A DNA stretch of 11,646 bases from Ramicandelaber brevisporus (Eukaryota; Kickxellomycota; Ramicandelaberales; Ramicandelaberaceae). This document shows, piece by piece, positions 9,101 to 11,646 of the stretch. Position numbers and translations under genes: made by a program. Under the pieces are notes generated by a model. The model did no database searches. It was not told the DNA's origin and saw nothing but the letters and a program-made list of their open reading frames with translations. Location: the NCBI GenBank assembly GCA_025201865.1, contig MU603156.1, positions 5,829 through 17,474 on the forward strand, given 5' to 3'. How positions within the stretch are numbered: position 1 is the stretch's first letter; every line of letters starts with the position of its first letter.

Positions 9101-9917
9101 CCTTGTTAACAACTCTACTACCAAGAAGACTCATCACGAGCATTGTTCGACAGCCTGCTACAGCCTGAACTTCAAGTCTCTGCCAACTTCGCCCCAGCAT
9201 ACTCTTGACTTGGTTGCGCCGTATCTCGATACATCAAAGACTCGCCTGCTAGACCTCGGCTGTGGCGATGGCGTTGTCTCTCAAATGCTGGCTGACAAGG
9301 TTGCGCATTTGACCTGCACCGATATCAGCCCCGAGATGATTGAAGCAGCTGCCAGTCGCGGTCTCACCGATGTGCGTGTTCTGGATGGACACAACCTGCT
9401 TGATCACATCCAAGAGCGCGATGAGACTGGCTCGTATGACGTAATCTTCTCCAATCTGACTCTCCACTGGATGTCGCGCGACCCAGAGAAGGTCCTTCGC
9501 GGTGTTCACAAGGCTCTCAAACCCGGAGGTGTCTTTGTTGCGCAGTACGTCGGCCATCTAAGCAACACCGACATCTACCTCGCTCTCTGCCATGCGATGG
9601 AAAAGCGGGGTTATTCGCGTCGTCAGTGGGCCGGTTTCTACCTCCCAGATACCGACGAGTACAAGGCTCTCCTTGAGAAACACGGGTTCGTGGTGGATGT
9701 GATTGCCGATCGATTTGAGCCACTCCCACTTGTGAGTGGGATTGATGCACACTTCAACACGTTCGTGAGACGCCAGTTGGAGATGTTGAGCGAGAGTGAG
9801 AAGGAGGAGGTGTTGGAGGAGTTGCGCCAGGATTTGGAGATTGTGTGCCATCGCAACGGCAAGTGGAAGTCGGTCGTCAATTACATCAACTTCCGCGCAT
9901 TCAAGAAGTTAGATTAA
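9072..9917 (+). CDS. Class I SAM-dependent methyltransferase, Tam-like (copy 1)
   Basis: The protein is 281 residues. The frame is open upstream but its first ATG is at 9072, and this start aligns with the start of the neighbouring paralog. Rossmann-fold methyltransferase motifs are clear: motif I LLDLGCGDG (59-67), the acidic residue after strand 2 in TDIS (D84), VLDGHNLLD (103-111), SYDVIFSNLTLHW (121-133) and LKPGGVFVAQ (149-158). The C-terminal half (FYLPDTDEYKALLEKHGF, then LEML..SEKEEVLEELR and NGKW) resembles trans-aconitate-methyltransferase-like proteins found in many fungi. It should transfer a methyl group from S-adenosylmethionine to a small molecule; the substrate cannot be read from sequence. 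There is no signal peptide, so it is probably cytosolic. Family assignment is strong, subfamily is a guess. Confidence 0.88.
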   Translation: MTLQELPPSSLVNNSTTKKTHHEHCSTACYSLNFKSLPTSPQHTLDLVAPYLDTSKTRLLDLGCGDGVVSQMLADKVAHLTCTDISPEMIEAAASRGLTDVRVLDGHNLLDHIQERDETGSYDVIFSNLTLHWMSRDPEKVLRGVHKALKPGGVFVAQYVGHLSNTDIYLALCHAMEKRGYSRRQWAGFYLPDTDEYKALLEKHGFVVDVIADRFEPLPLVSGIDAHFNTFVRRQLEMLSESEKEEVLEELRQDLEIVCHRNGKWKSVVNYINFRAFKKLD

Positions 9918-10102
9918 GCTCTCATTTATCAGTTTAATGAATGACAAACATCTTTTTAAATCGAGAGATAGGAGGGGGCTTATCAACGCATGTTTTTTTC
10001 TTGTTACTCACGCAATTATGGGTATGGATTCAGTGATATCAGTGTCTGTAAGGACTCCTTCTCTCCTCCCCTCCCTCAACAGCCGACGCGATTGTGCATC
10101 CT

Positions 10103-10182
10103 ACTCACTCACTCACTCACTCACTCACTCACTCTCGCACTCACTCTCGCATTCACTCTCGCACTTACTCTCGCACTCACCC
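10103..10182 (+). repeat. Compound tandem repeat: (ACTC)8 then four 12-mers
   Basis: Eight perfect ACTC units (10103-10134) are followed by four imperfect copies of TCGCACTCACTC (10135-10146, 10147-10158, 10159-10170, 10171-10182), each differing from the consensus by no more than one base. The 12-mer looks derived from the tetramer by a TCGC interruption and then amplified as a unit. It ends nine bases before the AATAAA, so it is probably transcribed in the 3' UTR of copy 1. Confidence 0.92.
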
Positions 10183-10191
10183 AGTCATTCC

Positions 10192-10197
10192 AATAAA
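10192..10197 (+). terminator. Possible polyadenylation signal (AATAAA) of methyltransferase copy 1
   Basis: The first canonical AATAAA after the copy 1 stop codon, 275 bases downstream and just past the tandem repeat. It precedes the promoter-like elements of copy 2. Confidence 0.45.
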
Positions 10198-10300
10198 CTT
10201 TACTACCAGTCATCATCGTTCCTGAGAATAACAAACTTCCACATGCAGCTCACGAAATGCCATAGGCCCGATCGAATTCGAGTCTTGGGCTGAGCAGAAC

Positions 10301-10308
10301 AATATATT
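10301..10308 (+). promoter_or_regulatory. TATA-like element of methyltransferase copy 2
   Basis: AATATATT lies 114 bases before the ATG of copy 2. It is followed by a leader with no ATG and a pyrimidine-rich tract at 10386-10400 (CCCCTCTCTCTCCTC), an arrangement typical of fungal core promoters. Spacing would give a leader of roughly 80-90 nt. Confidence 0.45.
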
Positions 10309-10422
10309 AGAAGTTCGCCTCATTACCAGAACGCCTCACATACTCTTGTTGATCACTACAGACACTCTTACATCAAACTACCAACCCCCTCTCTCTCCTC
10401 AACACGACGTTTCCTGACGACA

Positions 10423-11262
10423 ATGGTAATCGAACTGACCCCTGTTACGTCCTCTACTCCCGTGACTCACAAGCTCGAGCATGAACACTGCTCGCTGACC
10501 GAGTACAGTCAGAACTTTGGCTCGCAACCGACTTCGCCACAGCGTCCGCTTGAGTTGGTGGCGCCGTATTTGGACAAGGCGACGACCCGCTTGCTTGATT
10601 TTGGCTGTGGCGATGGAGTTGTTTCACTGAAGCTGGCTGACAAGGTTTCCCACTTCACTGGCACCGATATCAGCCCCGAGATGGTTGCGGCTGCTTCTCA
10701 CCGCGGGCTGGCAGACGTGCGCGTTCTGGATGGACACAACCTGCTTGATCACATCCAAGAACGCGAAGAGGCTGGCTCGTATGATGTAGTATTCTCCAAT
10801 TTGGCTCTGCACTGGATGTCGCGCGATCCCGAGCGCGTGCTGCGCGGCATCAACTCTGCTCTCAAGCCCGGAGGTGTGTTTGTAGCTCAGTTCGTCGGCT
10901 ACATGAGCAATATGGAGCTATCGCTGGCAATCAGTCTCGCCATGCTGAAGCGCGGACACGCTCAACGCCAGTGGGGCGGCTTCTACCTCCCGGACCCTGA
11001 CGAATACAAAGATCTGCTGGAACAAAATGGATTCACGGTGGATGTGATGGAGAGCCGACTAGAGCCACTGGTACTGGCGAATGGAGTGGATTCATTCTTT
11101 GATACATTTATTCGCCGCCAGCTGGAGATGCTGACTGAGCAGGAAAAGGAAGATGTGCTGGCGGAGATGCGCGAGAACTTGAGATTATTCTGCTACCGCA
11201 ATGGCAAATGGCGATCCACCAGCAACTACATCACTTTCCGTGCATTCAAGAATGCAGACTAA
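10423..11262 (+). CDS. Class I SAM-dependent methyltransferase, Tam-like (copy 2)
   Basis: The protein is 279 residues from an ATG preceded by ACA, a good start context. Motifs match copy 1 with an offset of two residues: LLDFGCGDG (57-65), TDIS with acidic D82, VLDGHNLLD (101-109), SYDVVFSNLALHW (119-131) and LKPGGVFVAQ (147-156). By hand count, 179 of the last 259 residues are identical to copy 1 (about 69%), with no gaps. The N-terminal 20 residues differ, and differences concentrate in the substrate-side segment around residues 158-185 and in the C-terminal third. Cofactor-binding motifs are intact in both, so neither looks like a pseudogene. The two copies may act on different but related small molecules. 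Same strand and tandem order indicate local duplication. Confidence 0.88.
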   Translation: MVIELTPVTSSTPVTHKLEHEHCSLTEYSQNFGSQPTSPQRPLELVAPYLDKATTRLLDFGCGDGVVSLKLADKVSHFTGTDISPEMVAAASHRGLADVRVLDGHNLLDHIQEREEAGSYDVVFSNLALHWMSRDPERVLRGINSALKPGGVFVAQFVGYMSNMELSLAISLAMLKRGHAQRQWGGFYLPDPDEYKDLLEQNGFTVDVMESRLEPLVLANGVDSFFDTFIRRQLEMLTEQEKEDVLAEMRENLRLFCYRNGKWRSTSNYITFRAFKNAD

Positions 11263-11476
11263 GTACTTGCTTGAACATATTTTAGTTAATCTGAGTTCTT
11301 AGTTGAAACATCGCTTGTTACAAACTATTAAACTCTTCGTTAACCAAAAGGTAAGAGGGGTATTTCTAGTGACACTATACCAAGTCTACTGAGATGAATA
11401 AGAAAGTGTTAAAATGGCGGAAAGAGAAAGAGGAGTGAATGAGAACGTGTAGTGACGATAAGTTTATTGAATCTAT
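11263..11476. other. Convergent intergenic region with 3' ends of both flanking genes
   Basis: 214 bases lie between the stops of copy 2 (plus) and the protease gene (minus). No canonical AATAAA is seen on the plus strand; an ATTAAA occurs near 11328-11333. Transcripts from the two sides could overlap at their 3' ends. Confidence 0.5.
11463..11468 (-). terminator. Polyadenylation signal (AATAAA) of the protease gene
   Basis: The minus strand reads AATAAA eight bases after the TGA stop of the sedolisin gene, implying a very short 3' UTR. Confidence 0.5.
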
Positions 11477-11646
11477 TCAAAGACCAGCAGCTTTCTTAAG
11501 CTTCACATAGTTTGGTGTACCAAGTCCAGTAACCGGATCCCAGCCAGCCTTGGCCGGGAATCCAGGAGTTCCACAGCTTGGATTGTGGCCAGCGATAACA
11601 TCATTCAGAGCGTGCGGATGCTTATACAAGAGTGGATTCAAGAAAC
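11477..11646 (-). CDS. C-terminal end of a sedolisin / tripeptidyl-peptidase (S53 family), partial
   Basis: Fifty-five codons and a TGA stop are visible; the rest of the gene lies beyond the window. The fragment reads FLNPLLYKHP, then LNDVIAGHN, a Cys, GFPAKAGWDPVTGLGTPNY and a Lys-rich tail. This is the highly conserved end of S53 serine-carboxyl peptidases: the NP.LY strand, the D-V-I calcium ligands, and the AGWDPVTGLGTPN loop whose Gly and Asp complete the calcium site. Family members are acid proteases, secreted in many fungi or lysosomal (TPP1) in animals, that remove tripeptides or cut internally. The Ser-Glu-Asp catalytic residues and the propeptide are not in the window, so activity and location cannot be judged. 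Confidence 0.9.
   Translation of the reverse strand, partial: FLNPLLYKHPHALNDVIAGHNPSCGTPGFPAKAGWDPVTGLGTPNYVKLKKAAGL

Larger units (their letters stand above)
9918..10422 (+). other. Spacer between the two methyltransferase genes
   Basis: 505 bases separate the paralogs. The left part would be the 3' UTR of copy 1, the middle holds a tandem repeat and an AATAAA, and the right part is the promoter of copy 2. The open frame at 9937-10293 is made largely by translating the repeat (Ser-His-Leu-Thr periodicity) and is not a credible gene. Confidence 0.6.

Noticed and set aside
9724-9741. Perfect 7-base inverted repeat TCCCACT-TGTG-AGTGGGA
   Set aside because: It is inside the methyltransferase coding sequence, is absent from the paralog, and is short enough to arise by chance.
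10260-10290. GATCGAATTCGAGTC resembling a tRNA B box
   Set aside because: It does not match GGTTCGANTCC and no A box or cloverleaf can be built around it.
9937-10293. 118-codon open frame in the spacer between the methyltransferases
   Set aside because: Its Ser-His-Leu periodicity comes from the ACTC repeat, and it overlaps a probable poly(A) signal.

Overview
The window looks like intron-poor nuclear DNA from a fungus, probably an early-diverging one. The grounds are a giant single-exon gene of the fungal Uds1 (up-regulated during septation) type, AATAAA-type polyadenylation signals, TATA-like elements, pyrimidine-rich leaders, CAG/CAA-coded glutamine tracts and the end of a fungal-type sedolisin protease. 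The lineage is a guess from gene style. CTG reads sensibly as leucine in conserved positions, so the standard code fits. I see no tRNA, rRNA, transposon or CRISPR.

Layout. 1-276 (minus) is the 5' end of a membrane-protein gene cut by the window edge. 277-785 is non-coding as far as I can tell. 786-1919 (minus) is a divergent mitochondrial-carrier (SLC25) gene. 1920-2211 is a short divergent promoter rich in CT/GT microsatellite. 2212-8610 (plus) is one uninterrupted ORF of 2132 codons: a disordered, Q/S/P-rich N-terminal half, a Uds1 domain near residues 1045-1165, then long coiled coils and a conserved-looking C-terminal helix. 9072-9917 and 10423-11262 (plus) are tandem paralogous class I SAM-dependent methyltransferases, about 69% identical. 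The spacer between them holds a tetranucleotide/12-mer tandem repeat. 11477-11646 (minus) is the C-terminal end of a sedolisin/tripeptidyl-peptidase gene, convergent with the second methyltransferase.

The genes do not form an obvious pathway or cluster, and I found no convincing undescribed system. The parts most worth a second look are the perfectly conserved block shared by the two methyltransferases (possible gene conversion), a well-contexted upstream ORF that overlaps the start of the first methyltransferase but has no counterpart in the second, a repeated basic-aromatic motif in the Uds1 protein, a carrier that has lost the usual family signature, and the nested start codons facing each other in the divergent promoter.
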